A stretch of 20,045 nt of DNA from Treponema sp. (GCA_031266095.1 JAISBR010000152.1:1-20045); one strand, 5' to 3'. Counted from the first letter of the stretch, positions 1 through 8,245 are shown. Numbers and translations are program-made. The notes: generated by a model not told the origin, from the letters alone.

Positions 1-117
1 CTATGCGCTAAAGCGCATGGTTTTGGAACAAGCTCTTGCGGTTTTTCGGCCTATGGCCTACAAAACCGCGGTTTTTAAAGGAAGCTGTTCCAAAAACTGA
101 AGTTTTGGAACAGCCTC
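1..117 (+). repeat. Compound palindromic repeat, left copy
   Basis: This 117-bp element matches the reverse complement of 19927-20043 with only two differences (positions 11 and 52). It contains several palindromes: a 7-bp stem ATGCGCT/AGCGCAT at 3-18, GGCC-TAT-GGCC at 48-58, AAAACCGCGGTTTT at 62-75, and a long hairpin GCTGTTCC...GGAACAGC at 84-114 with the apex AAAC-TGAA-GTTT. Both differences fall in hairpin loops. It lies 3' of the helicase gene, so it could also terminate that transcript, but the AT-rich tract after it on the minus strand is weak. It has no coding capacity and is probably a dispersed intergenic repeat cut by the window edge. Confidence 0.9.
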
Positions 118-219
118 AAGTGGCTCAAGTTTTGAGTTGTGAGAATGAAAACTTATTCTACTTTTTCGACTTCCTCGACCTTGTGGTTAAAATTGCTTTC
201 AAACTGCGCATTGCCGTAT

Positions 220-2406
220 TTACGCCAAGTCGACCGTATCCAGCATCGCCGCGGCGTATTGCCGCGCCAGGGCTTCGGGGGGAAGGTAGGGATCGAATTT
301 ACCCAGCAGGGGAATCCGGGCGGGCTCGATTAGGGGGTACAGCGATTCAGGCGTCTTGTAAGAGCTGAGTATTCCGGCGAGTTCCGCGCGGAAGCGGATA
401 ATGGGAAGCGTTGAACTGATGTTAACCGAAAGATCGTTTTCCCGGGAAAGGGTACGGATGCCGAGGGTTTTCCGGTATTCCCGGTTTTGCAGAATAAGGA
501 GGAGGGTACGCATGCCCCGGCTGCCCAGCCAGGGGAGCAGGACGAACAGGCGCGGTTCCCCTTCGGGCTTTGGGTCTTTCGTCTCAGCGGGCGGATCCGC
601 CGGGATAAAAATCTCCTCCGCGAGCCGCCATTGTTTCGCGGCGTCTCTTGCTTCGGCCAGCCTCCGGCGGGCGCGTTCCGAAAGATAGGGATAGACCGTC
701 CCGCCGGCCAACACCGTGCGCGCGTAGGCCGCGACCCGCCGGTGCAGTTCAGCGCCGCTGCCGCGCCAGACCTGGCGGCCGGCCGCGTCGCCGGGGCTTA
801 CCACGATTTCCCGTTCCCGCTGGGCTATCCCTTCCACCCGCCAATACCGGCCGCCAAGGACGATACTGCCGCCTTCCGGGGGGATAAAGTTGACGTGCCC
901 GATTTCCCGTCCCCCGGCGATTACCCGGTATTCGGCGGTATCGGCAAAAACCGAGTAAAAGGAATAATGGACGGAAAGGCGTCCCGCTTCAAGGCCGGCG
1001 ATGAGCTCACCCTCGTCGGTTTGCTCAATGAGATCCTGTGATATAAGATGGGCGGTCAGTTTCCTGAAGTCCTCTTCACCGAAGCGGGAAAAGGCCGGCA
1101 AAGAGAGTACCCGCCGGCTGAGGGAAGCGGGGCTGTGGGGGCCCAGTGAACAGAGGATGCTGAGCGTCTGGTGGACCAGGAGGCTGTACGGCAGGGGGTT
1201 TTCATCGCCCTGTTCTATCCATTTTTCGGTAAGGTAGAGCTCAATTATGGCGATGGTTTTGAGGAGATCCCAGGGAAGGCTGTTTACCGGGCATTCCCAT
1301 TTTTCCCTTTCCTCCATGGAACAAAAGTAGATCTCAGGTTTGCCCCGCAGCCGGCCTGAACGGCCCAGGCGCTGCACAAAGGCGGACACGCTCAGGGGCG
1401 GGCCAATCTGTATAACCCGGTCCAGTTTCCCGATGTCGATGCCCATTTCCAGGGTGGCGGTAGCCGCCGCCGTTACCGGAGCGTCGCTGTCCCGCAGTTC
1501 CCGCTCGGTCTCGGAACGGAGACTCGCCGAGACGCTGCCGTGGTGTACGAAAAAACGATCCCCTCCCCGGTGTTTGGCCGCGATTTCGCTTAACGCGGCG
1601 ACCGTGTCTTCCGCCCCGCTCCTGCTGTTGGTGAAGATGATGCAGCGTCTTCCCCGTACCTGCCGGTAGAGCGCCTCGTAATAGGAGCGCTCCCCGGCGC
1701 TGTCCGGGAAACAGTCCAGGGCGATACTTACCCGCCGCCGGGTCTTTCCCTCCCGAATGAGCGCCGCGCCGCCGGCAAGGCCGCTTCCTCTTCCAAGCCA
1801 TTCCATGGCCCCGTGATAATCGCCCAATGTCGCCGAAAGGCCGACGCGGCGGGGCGTACACAGGGCGGCTTCTTCGATCCGCGCAAGCTGGCAGAGTATC
1901 TGGCTGCCCCGTTCACTCTCTATAAAGGCGTGCAACTCGTCTATGATCACAAAAGAGAGGCTGTGGAACAGGGAACGGATCATCCCCGGAGAACGGAGGA
2001 GCAGGGCCTCAAGTGATTCCGGGGTTATCTGCAATATACCGGACGGGTTTTCAAGCAGGTTTTTCTTGTGATGATCTGAAACATCCCCGTGCCAGCGCCA
2101 AAGGGGAAGTTCCGCCGGTTCCACGAGAGGAGCGAGCCGTTCAGCCTGATCGTTTATCAGCGCTTTGAGGGGGCCGATGTAGAGGGCGCCCACCGAAGCG
2201 GGGCGATTCTCGCATAACAGTGAAATAACCGGAAAGAAGCAGGCTTCTGTTTTTCCTGAGGCTGTTCCCGACGCGATGAGCAGATGCCTGTCTCCGTCAA
2301 GAATTTCCCTGATAGCCGCCTCTTGAATGTCACGCAGGGCGGTCCATTTCTTTTCGTAAATATATTCCCTGATAAAAGGCGCAAGGCGGGAAAACTGGGA
2401 ATCCAT
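220..2406 (-). CDS. Lhr-like superfamily II DEAD/DEAH-box helicase
   Basis: This 728-residue protein has the full set of SF2 helicase motifs and should translocate on or unwind nucleic acid using ATP. Visible motifs are a Q-motif-like LRDIQ near 24-28, Walker A GTASGKTEA at 47-55, DELH (motif II) at 156-159, SATLG (motif III) at 191-195, motif IV around CIIFTNSRSG (255-264), TATLEMGIDIG (motif V) near 316-326, and QRLGRSGR (motif VI) at 345-352. The remaining ~370 residues are an accessory region I cannot assign. The DELH box and overall layout fit the Lhr/BrxHI-type helicases. It is the last gene of a three-gene operon: the start lies 1 bp after the ATPase stop with no visible Shine-Dalgarno, so translational coupling is likely. 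No nuclease motif was recognised. Confidence 0.92.
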   Translation of the reverse strand: MDSQFSRLAPFIREYIYEKKWTALRDIQEAAIREILDGDRHLLIASGTASGKTEACFFPVISLLCENRPASVGALYIGPLKALINDQAERLAPLVEPAELPLWRWHGDVSDHHKKNLLENPSGILQITPESLEALLLRSPGMIRSLFHSLSFVIIDELHAFIESERGSQILCQLARIEEAALCTPRRVGLSATLGDYHGAMEWLGRGSGLAGGAALIREGKTRRRVSIALDCFPDSAGERSYYEALYRQVRGRRCIIFTNSRSGAEDTVAALSEIAAKHRGGDRFFVHHGSVSASLRSETERELRDSDAPVTAAATATLEMGIDIGKLDRVIQIGPPLSVSAFVQRLGRSGRLRGKPEIYFCSMEEREKWECPVNSLPWDLLKTIAIIELYLTEKWIEQGDENPLPYSLLVHQTLSILCSLGPHSPASLSRRVLSLPAFSRFGEEDFRKLTAHLISQDLIEQTDEGELIAGLEAGRLSVHYSFYSVFADTAEYRVIAGGREIGHVNFIPPEGGSIVLGGRYWRVEGIAQREREIVVSPGDAAGRQVWRGSGAELHRRVAAYARTVLAGGTVYPYLSERARRRLAEARDAAKQWRLAEEIFIPADPPAETKDPKPEGEPRLFVLLPWLGSRGMRTLLLILQNREYRKTLGIRTLSRENDLSVNISSTLPIIRFRAELAGILSSYKTPESLYPLIEPARIPLLGKFDPYLPPEALARQYAAAMLDTVDLA

Positions 2407-2407
2407 T

Positions 2408-3706
2408 TTAGATGTCGAATTCGGCGTAGTCCGCCGCCGAAGCGAATCCCTTTACGGTAAAGCCGTCCTGGTAAACCAGGGTATCGAAATCAAGCTCTTT
2501 ATTTTCGTGGAGGATATTGAGCAGGCCGATAAAGTCACGGCTTATCTCACGGGGAGTGATAAACTCCTCGGCGCCGGGAACGGAGAAGGCAAGCTCCATA
2601 AAAGCGGTAAGTTCCCGCTTTTCAAGGCAGGCATCATAACCGTAGTGCCCGGCGTGAATGTCGCGTAAGCGCTCCATGAGCAGGTAGATTTCCTCGTGGT
2701 TCAGCTGGGCAAGGCGCAGAATGGGGCTTGCGAAATCGGCGTAGCCTTCACGCACAAAGCGGCTGTCCATGAGGCGGCTGCGCAGGGCGGGATAGCTGAA
2801 AAGGCCCCGGCGTTCGTCCTCGATAAACTGGGGAACACCCGCCATGTATATGCCAAGTCCCTCAGCCCTGCCCTGGGTTACATCGTTAAACATGGTAAGG
2901 ATCTTCTCATAGTTGTTTTCCCTGGACTGGCGGTTGGTGATCTTGTAGAGGTTGGCGCATTCGTCAAAAAAGATCAAAAAACCCCGGTAGCCGATGCGGG
3001 CGCCGAAAGCCGCAAGGAGTTTGAGGTATTCGTACCAGTTCTCGTCACCGATGATTTCGCCCACCGGGAGCAGGGCCTTTGCCTCGGTCCTCGTGGCGAA
3101 TTCCCCGCGCAGCCATTTGAGGGAGGCCAGCTTCTTTTCGTCGTCCCCTTCGGTGTAGGCCCGGTAGTAGGCGGAGATTACCGCGGCAAAATCAAAGCCG
3201 TGGGCGTAGTCTTCCATTTGGGCGATGGTTTCGAAAATACGGGTTTCAAGCCTGGAGAGCAGATCCTCATCATCGGGAGCGGAACCGCCGGTGACAAGGG
3301 CCATCTTAACCGAGTTTATCCACTGCTGCAGCATAGATTCCAAAGCGCCGCCGTCCGGCCTGAGCCTGGTAGAGAGCCGGGATACCAGCTCCCGGTAGGT
3401 TTCAAGCCCGGCCCGTTTTGATCCGGTGAGGCGCTTTTCCGGGGAAAGATCAACGTCGGCCGCCAGGAAGTCATTTTCCAGGGCGTAGTTACGGATTGCC
3501 TGTAAAAAGAAACTTTTACCGCTGCCATACCTGCCGGTGACAAAGCGAAAACTCGCCGCGCCCTGGCCCAGGTTTTCAAGGTCCCGCAGCACCGTTTCAA
3601 TTTCCCGCCGCCTTCCCACCGCGATATATTCCAGCCCAATCCGGGGTACCACGCCCGCGGACAGGGAATTGAGAATCGCCGCGCTCAGTCGTTTCGGTAT
3701 ACTCAT
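2408..3706 (-). CDS. DUF2791 (BrxC/BrxD-like) P-loop ATPase
   Basis: This 432-residue AAA-type ATPase has Walker A GRYGSGKSFF at 58-67, directly preceded by the family hallmark of a short N-terminal segment with an invariant-looking VGR (30-32). It is followed by DVDLSPE at 84-90, as in the DUF2791/PF10923 family that includes BREX BrxD. The Walker B strand GFLIFFDECANL is at 242-253. An arginine-rich segment near 299-312 (ERRGLFSYPALRSRL) may hold sensor or arginine-finger residues. The start overlaps the TerB-protein stop by 4 bp (ATGA) and has a GGAG ribosome site. The family is known from BREX type 2, where it sits beside an Lhr-like helicase as here. The role in loading or regulating the helicase is inferred. 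Confidence 0.9.
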   Translation of the reverse strand: MSIPKRLSAAILNSLSAGVVPRIGLEYIAVGRRREIETVLRDLENLGQGAASFRFVTGRYGSGKSFFLQAIRNYALENDFLAADVDLSPEKRLTGSKRAGLETYRELVSRLSTRLRPDGGALESMLQQWINSVKMALVTGGSAPDDEDLLSRLETRIFETIAQMEDYAHGFDFAAVISAYYRAYTEGDDEKKLASLKWLRGEFATRTEAKALLPVGEIIGDENWYEYLKLLAAFGARIGYRGFLIFFDECANLYKITNRQSRENNYEKILTMFNDVTQGRAEGLGIYMAGVPQFIEDERRGLFSYPALRSRLMDSRFVREGYADFASPILRLAQLNHEEIYLLMERLRDIHAGHYGYDACLEKRELTAFMELAFSVPGAEEFITPREISRDFIGLLNILHENKELDFDTLVYQDGFTVKGFASAADYAEFDI

Positions 3707-6700
3707 GTTTCTCCGGGGGAACCGTTACCCTTAGGTTTCATCACGTCCCCGGCGGGGGTTCCCAAAAGATTTTTCAATATCCCTTTATATTCTGACTGAA
3801 TTGCGGGCCGTTCGTCCACCGTGTCAATCAGAAGATCGGCGAACTGTTCCAGAAAAGCGGCGTTGATCCGGTCTATGAGCAATTCCGGCATGGTTCCGCT
3901 TTTTCGGGCAAAATCATCAAGCCCCGGTTTCCCCGCGCCGCTGATGATCCGCAGACTCTCCCGCTCAAGTTCATCCAGCCCGCTCAGAAAGCCCTTAATT
4001 GCGGCGTCAAGCGGAGGCTGGGCCGTGTGCGGAGAGCCTGTTGTACGCCGGATGGGGGGCTTGTCCGGGCCCCGCGCGTTCCCGAGTGGTACATTCCCAT
4101 TGTTTTGCCCCGCATCCTCTATTTTGAGCATCTCCCGCACAACGGTAGAATCGGCGCGGAGCTTTTCGATTCGAGACTCAAGCAGCCTTACCGGCCGGCC
4201 GGTGGACGGCGGCCGCGTACCCGGCGGCTGATCGGACCTTGCCGGCCCTGCCTGTCCGTTGAACAAGGGGATTGGCCTTGCCGGGGACGGGGGAACCACA
4301 GCCGCCTCGGCAAGGCCCAGGGCGGTATCGGCAACTCGTTTCCAGATTTCCCCCAGGGGAGGAGCCTTTCCTTTCATCTCAAGACCGTTTTTGAATTTGA
4401 AACAGTACTCGGTGTAATGGAAGAGGCTCTCAAGGAAACCGATTAAGGGCGGATGCCTGGTAAAGCGGAGACCCGCAATCATATACGCGGAACGGCCGGC
4501 CCGCTCCATAGCCGGAAAAGCCTCGCGTTTTTCCGCGTCATAAACCTGGGGATAAAAGAACTCGAAAAGTTTGAGCCGGAACTCTTCCCGCAGATACCGG
4601 TCAATGGCGTTAACAACAAGCTCAAAATCCCTGATAAGGTTCTGGACAGGAAGGCGGGGCGTTTCGGCAGCCGTCTCCCGGGAAGCCGCCTCCCGGTTGA
4701 AGCACACGCTTTCGCTTATGACGCCCGGTACCAGTAAGGCAATATCCGCAAAATCGATACTGTTGTTCTCTCTGATAAAATGCTGATGGAGATATATATC
4801 CGTTAACAGGGGATCATTACACTCCCGCGTATAGGGCAGCAGTGCGGGAAAGACCTCATCCGTCATCTCAAACAGTACCGCGAAATCTATCAGCCAGCGG
4901 GGGAGGAAACCGTTAAGGTTTTCAAAAACCGGACGGTAACATTCCCAAAGCCTGTAGAGTTCCCGGAAACTGGCGTCCGACTCCGCTTCCCCGCCGGTAA
5001 AGAGGCAGAGTTCCCGGGCGTATACCCGAATGTACGCCTCGCCGGTTTTGATGATATTTCCCCTGCGGAATTCGCTCCGCCAATACATAAAAAAGGACCG
5101 TTCCTCCGCGTCCATCCGCTCAATGTCAAGGCTGCCTTTTAACAGCCGCAGGGGGACAAACGGGGCGGGCGGGCCGCTGGTTTTGAACAGGGCAAGTTCC
5201 GAATAGAGGGAGGGACCCGAAAGGCCGGCGAATTTCTCTTCCACGGTATAGGTAAACAGGTTCTGTTCCGGAGAGAGGGCGGAAGGGCGGAGAATCCGGG
5301 GCGGCGGAAATTCGAACCGGGGCAGGCTGAGCGGCCGCGTGACGTCGCGTACCAGATACGGTTCAAGCTCCGCCTCTGGTACGCCAAAAAGATTCCGCGC
5401 CCGCGCGGCGGCGGGGCCCCGGAATAATTCCCAGGCAGCGGAAAAAACGCCCAGCTTTATCCCGGCCCTGATACTTCGCAGGCGGGCAAAGGTTTCGTCC
5501 CGGTCCAGTACTTCTTCCGGCTCAATCAGCGCCAGGATGCCCGCGGCGTTCCGCTGTTCCGCGGGAGTCAGGGGAAGGTTCTCGTAAAAGGCGATGACCA
5601 CCGCGCTTCGGCTTTCCGGCGCCGCTCCCGGGAGGATTATATGCGCGGCCTGCAGCTCCGCCAGGAAGGGAGACAGGTACAGATCATAGTAGCGCCGCTC
5701 CATGAGCGCGAGCGTATAATCCGCGCCGGAAGCCAGCCGGACCAGCGCGGACACGAGGAACGCGGCCTGCTCACGGTGACCGTTGATCACGACGCCGCCT
5801 GAAAGCCCCCAGGCGCAGAGGAATTCCAGATGGGTCTGGAAAACCGCTTCCCTGCCGCCCCGCTCAAGCCAGAGCGTTGTGTCCGCCTCCATGCCGCTCC
5901 AGCGGCCCGCAAAACGCCCGCCGCCCCGCCGGAGCAATTCCCCCGGTTTCAGCCTGACTTGTTCGATTGCCTCCCCGCCGGCGTAAGCCCGCAGCGGAAA
6001 GATGCCGGCGGCCTCCAGGTCTTCCCGCCGCGCCCATTGGTCCTCCAGCAGGATGTACTCCCGGTTCATGCGCAGGGAAACTTCCCCGGCCGGATAACGC
6101 CGGTCCCCGTATCGCAGCAGCGGCGACGCCCACGCTTCGCCGATTCCGCCCCGGCGCTGCTCCGCCGCCGCCGAGAGAACGAGTGACAGCCGGTCCCGGT
6201 TTACAAAAACGGAGTCTTCGGCAAGCAGCTCCCTGATTGTTTGATCCCCAAACTGAAAGATCATGCGGCTGTGGGAATCGACGAAACCGGGAATGTCCTC
6301 CCCCCTGAGCGTGTACCGCCTCATGACGCGGGCTTCGGCGTATTCCGATACAGCCGCCTCGTCGACTATCTCGTAAATAACACCACGGTATAAGCGGTGA
6401 TGGGGAAGCCCCGCGAGGGGCAGCCATTCCGCCTCCGCCCCTTCCGTCCGCAGTTCCATTGCAAGCGGCCCCGCGCCCACCCCGCCCGCCGCCGGAATCG
6501 CCGCCCCTGCCGCGCGGACAAGGGACAGTTCCATGAGCCGCTCGCCCTCCCGCGCAAGCCGGGGACCCTGCTTGATCAGGGAATTAGGCCCCCGGTTGAG
6601 CAAAGAGAGGAGCGGCCGGCCTGTAACGGTTTCTTTTGCCAGCGCCGCCGCGTCTTCCCCGGCGGGCAGCTTCCAGGTTTCTCCCCCCTGCCTGAACACG

Positions 6701-6819
6701 CCCCCGCCCATATCCACGACACCGCCGGGGACGCGCCGCAGGAACAGACCGTTCCGGTATTCCAGGGTAAAAAACGGAAAATCAAGCGTTTTGGGCCGGG
6801 AGCCGCCGTTCAAAGACAT
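3703..6819 (-). CDS. TerB_N / TerB_C domain protein, first gene of operon
   Basis: This 1038-residue protein is predicted to be cytoplasmic, with no signal peptide or membrane span. Residues ~540-750 match the TerB_N pattern: FFMYWRSEFRRGN at 576-588, AYIRVYARELC at 595-605, then LYRLWECYRP and a WLIDF strand at 642-646. The C-terminal ~945-1019 matches TerB_C, with MPELLIDRINAAFLEQFADLLID at its core (977-999). A proline/glycine-rich, probably disordered linker spans ~842-935. The first ~540 residues are unassigned. I did not recognise a canonical TerB core. TerB_N/TerB_C proteins are named after tellurite-resistance TerB, but comparative work ties the group to DNA-processing genes. The start has no clear Shine-Dalgarno, and a TATACT box lies 8 bp upstream of it. 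It overlaps the ATPase gene by 4 bp and starts 42 bp after the TPR gene ends. Confidence 0.85.
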   Translation of the reverse strand: MSLNGGSRPKTLDFPFFTLEYRNGLFLRRVPGGVVDMGGGVFRQGGETWKLPAGEDAAALAKETVTGRPLLSLLNRGPNSLIKQGPRLAREGERLMELSLVRAAGAAIPAAGGVGAGPLAMELRTEGAEAEWLPLAGLPHHRLYRGVIYEIVDEAAVSEYAEARVMRRYTLRGEDIPGFVDSHSRMIFQFGDQTIRELLAEDSVFVNRDRLSLVLSAAAEQRRGGIGEAWASPLLRYGDRRYPAGEVSLRMNREYILLEDQWARREDLEAAGIFPLRAYAGGEAIEQVRLKPGELLRRGGGRFAGRWSGMEADTTLWLERGGREAVFQTHLEFLCAWGLSGGVVINGHREQAAFLVSALVRLASGADYTLALMERRYYDLYLSPFLAELQAAHIILPGAAPESRSAVVIAFYENLPLTPAEQRNAAGILALIEPEEVLDRDETFARLRSIRAGIKLGVFSAAWELFRGPAAARARNLFGVPEAELEPYLVRDVTRPLSLPRFEFPPPRILRPSALSPEQNLFTYTVEEKFAGLSGPSLYSELALFKTSGPPAPFVPLRLLKGSLDIERMDAEERSFFMYWRSEFRRGNIIKTGEAYIRVYARELCLFTGGEAESDASFRELYRLWECYRPVFENLNGFLPRWLIDFAVLFEMTDEVFPALLPYTRECNDPLLTDIYLHQHFIRENNSIDFADIALLVPGVISESVCFNREAASRETAAETPRLPVQNLIRDFELVVNAIDRYLREEFRLKLFEFFYPQVYDAEKREAFPAMERAGRSAYMIAGLRFTRHPPLIGFLESLFHYTEYCFKFKNGLEMKGKAPPLGEIWKRVADTALGLAEAAVVPPSPARPIPLFNGQAGPARSDQPPGTRPPSTGRPVRLLESRIEKLRADSTVVREMLKIEDAGQNNGNVPLGNARGPDKPPIRRTTGSPHTAQPPLDAAIKGFLSGLDELERESLRIISGAGKPGLDDFARKSGTMPELLIDRINAAFLEQFADLLIDTVDERPAIQSEYKGILKNLLGTPAGDVMKPKGNGSPGET

Positions 6820-6827
6820 ATAGCATA

Positions 6828-6833
6828 AGTATA
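6828..6833 (-). promoter_or_regulatory. Possible -10 box before the TerB-ATPase-helicase operon
   Basis: TATACT on the minus strand ends 8 nt before the ATG of the TerB-domain gene. No convincing -35 hexamer is found 16-18 bp upstream and no Shine-Dalgarno is visible. If it is real, the transcript would begin at or next to the start codon (leaderless). It could also be chance AT-rich sequence in a 42-bp intergenic gap. Confidence 0.25.
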
Positions 6834-6861
6834 TACCCTAACGGAGGCCCCTTGTGTACCG

Positions 6862-8196
6862 CTAAAAATGCTCCAGATAATCTCGTGCCGTTGCATTATT
6901 CGGATCAAGTTGTAACGCTTTGTTCCAGTCTGCGCGCGCACGGCTGCGATTCCCTTTGTAGTAATACGCACTACCACGGTTGGTATACGTAGCGGCATCA
7001 TTGGGGGCAAGCCTGATTACCTGGGTATAGTCCGCTATAGCCCGGTCATAGTCCTCTTTGTCATAATATATATTACCGCGGTTGTGATACGCGGCGGTAT
7101 AATTGGGATCAAGCCTGATTGCCTCGGTATAGTCCGCTATAGCCCGGTCATAGTCCTCTTTGTCATAATATATATTGCCGCGGTTGTGATACGCGGCGGC
7201 GTAATTGGGATCAAGCCTGATTGCCTCGGTATAGTCCGCTATGGCCCGGTCATAGTCTCCCTGCTCGTCATATACGTTGCCGCGGTTGTGATACGCGGCG
7301 GCGTAATTGGGGTCAAGCCTGATTGCCTGGGTATAGTCCGCTATGGCCCGATCATAGTCCTCTTTATGGTAATACGCATTAGCGCGGTTGGCATACCCGG
7401 CGGCATTATGGGGATCAAGCCTGATTGCCTCGGTATAGTCCGCTGCGCTCCGGTCATAGTCTCCCTGGTCGTAATACGCATTAGCGCGGTTGAGATACGC
7501 GGTGGCAAGATTGGGGGCAAGCCTAATCGCCTCGGTATAGTCCGCTATGGCGCTTTCGAACTCGCCCCGGCTGGCAAAGGTTATGCCCCGGTCAAGGAAG
7601 GTTCCCGCTGTCTGCGGCGCGGGCTTATCGCTTCCTCCATAAGAGGCGGATTTGACGGCGGGCTTCCGGGCGGCCAAAGCCGCGATCATACGCCACAGCG
7701 CCGCGTCTCTCCGCACGTCAAAACGGGTCACGCTGCCTTGGGTCGCGTTTTCCACATTGACCGCGCTGACCCGGTAACGGTAGGGGGGGCCGCCGAGTTC
7801 CATGAGCTGTCCTGAAACCACGAGGTCCGCGCCCAGGAATTTACCGATGGAGCGGGCGCTTTTGTTATTCACCTCCCCGGACATTTGCAGGTTGAGTTCC
7901 CGGTACACATACGCAAGATTTTGCAGGTCCGCCACCTCCATGCCCCGGTCAACGAGCGCCCTGGTCAGTGCTTCCATAATATAGTCCGAAAGGCCCTCGC
8001 TGTCCGATTCCCACGCCGCAATTGCTACCCGGCTTCCCACAGGCAAGTCCGCCGCTATCTTTTCCGCCGACTGTTTGACAGCTTCCGCAAGGCTTATGCC
8101 CTCCCCGCCGCCCTCCGTCGTGGCGCAGGAAGTGAAGATCACCGCCGCCAACAAAACCGCCGGTATCCCCCATAGATTGTTTCTTTTCCGATTCAT
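6862..8196 (-). CDS. Outer-envelope lipoprotein with CsgG/FlgO-like domain and seven TPR repeats
   Basis: This 444-residue protein begins with a basic N-terminus and hydrophobic stretch ending in FTSC, so Cys24 is the likely lipidated residue after signal peptidase II cleavage (spirochaete lipoboxes tolerate Phe at -3). Residues ~38-175 resemble the CsgG/FlgO/LpoB-like fold common in treponemal lipoproteins (VAIAAWESDSEGLSDYIMEAL, then GADLVVSGQL). Residues ~198-444 are seven 34-residue TPR units of the type AYxNRGNxYYDxxDYDRAIADYTEAIRLDPN, expected to form a protein-binding superhelix. The start is supported by AAGGAG about 9 nt upstream. A hairpin lies in the 5' leader at 8214-8245. It points into the TerB operon with a 42-bp gap and no terminator, so read-through is possible. 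The exact partner is unknown. Confidence 0.88.
   Translation of the reverse strand: MNRKRNNLWGIPAVLLAAVIFTSCATTEGGGEGISLAEAVKQSAEKIAADLPVGSRVAIAAWESDSEGLSDYIMEALTRALVDRGMEVADLQNLAYVYRELNLQMSGEVNNKSARSIGKFLGADLVVSGQLMELGGPPYRYRVSAVNVENATQGSVTRFDVRRDAALWRMIAALAARKPAVKSASYGGSDKPAPQTAGTFLDRGITFASRGEFESAIADYTEAIRLAPNLATAYLNRANAYYDQGDYDRSAADYTEAIRLDPHNAAGYANRANAYYHKEDYDRAIADYTQAIRLDPNYAAAYHNRGNVYDEQGDYDRAIADYTEAIRLDPNYAAAYHNRGNIYYDKEDYDRAIADYTEAIRLDPNYTAAYHNRGNIYYDKEDYDRAIADYTQVIRLAPNDAATYTNRGSAYYYKGNRSRARADWNKALQLDPNNATARDYLEHF
6909..7622 (-). repeat. Seven 102-bp tandem repeats encoding TPR units
   Basis: The repeat phase is exact: the GCCTGAT/GCCTAAT block recurs at 7011, 7113, 7215, 7317, 7419 and 7521, always 102 bp apart (34 codons). 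A more diverged unit at 6909-7010 encodes the C-terminal TPR. The middle units (7011-7418) are close to identical at DNA level, including synonymous positions, which suggests recent duplication or gene conversion. The outer units are more diverged. Confidence 0.93.
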
Positions 8197-8213
8197 ATTT
8201 TTAACTCCTTCAA

Positions 8214-8245
8214 GGCTCTTTCAAAACTTCAGTTTTGTAAGAGCC
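8214..8245. repeat. AAAC-TTCA-GTTT family hairpin in the TPR-gene leader
   Basis: GGCTCTT and AAGAGCC arms (7 bp, perfect) enclose one T:T mismatch, then CAAAAC-TTCA-GTTTTG. It lies 17 bp upstream of the TPR lipoprotein start, just 5' of the ribosome site. The apex is the same as in the other intergenic hairpins of this window, while the outer arm sequence differs. Confidence 0.8.

Noticed and set aside
2696..3421. Plus-strand open frame of 241 codons
   Set aside because: It lies entirely antisense to the DUF2791 ATPase, whose motifs are complete. Open antisense frames are common in GC-rich DNA.
3703..6819. Tellurite-resistance operon
   Set aside because: Only TerB_N/TerB_C-type domains are present. 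No TerC, TerD or TerZ gene is nearby, and the partners are a helicase and an ATPase.
220..6819. Complete BREX system
   Set aside because: No methylase, PglZ phosphatase or PglW/PglY-type protein is present in the window.
7084..7815. Plus-strand open frame of 243 codons with internal repeats
   Set aside because: It is the antisense of the 102-bp TPR repeats; a repeat length divisible by three keeps the opposite strand open. It has no ribosome site and no recognisable domain.
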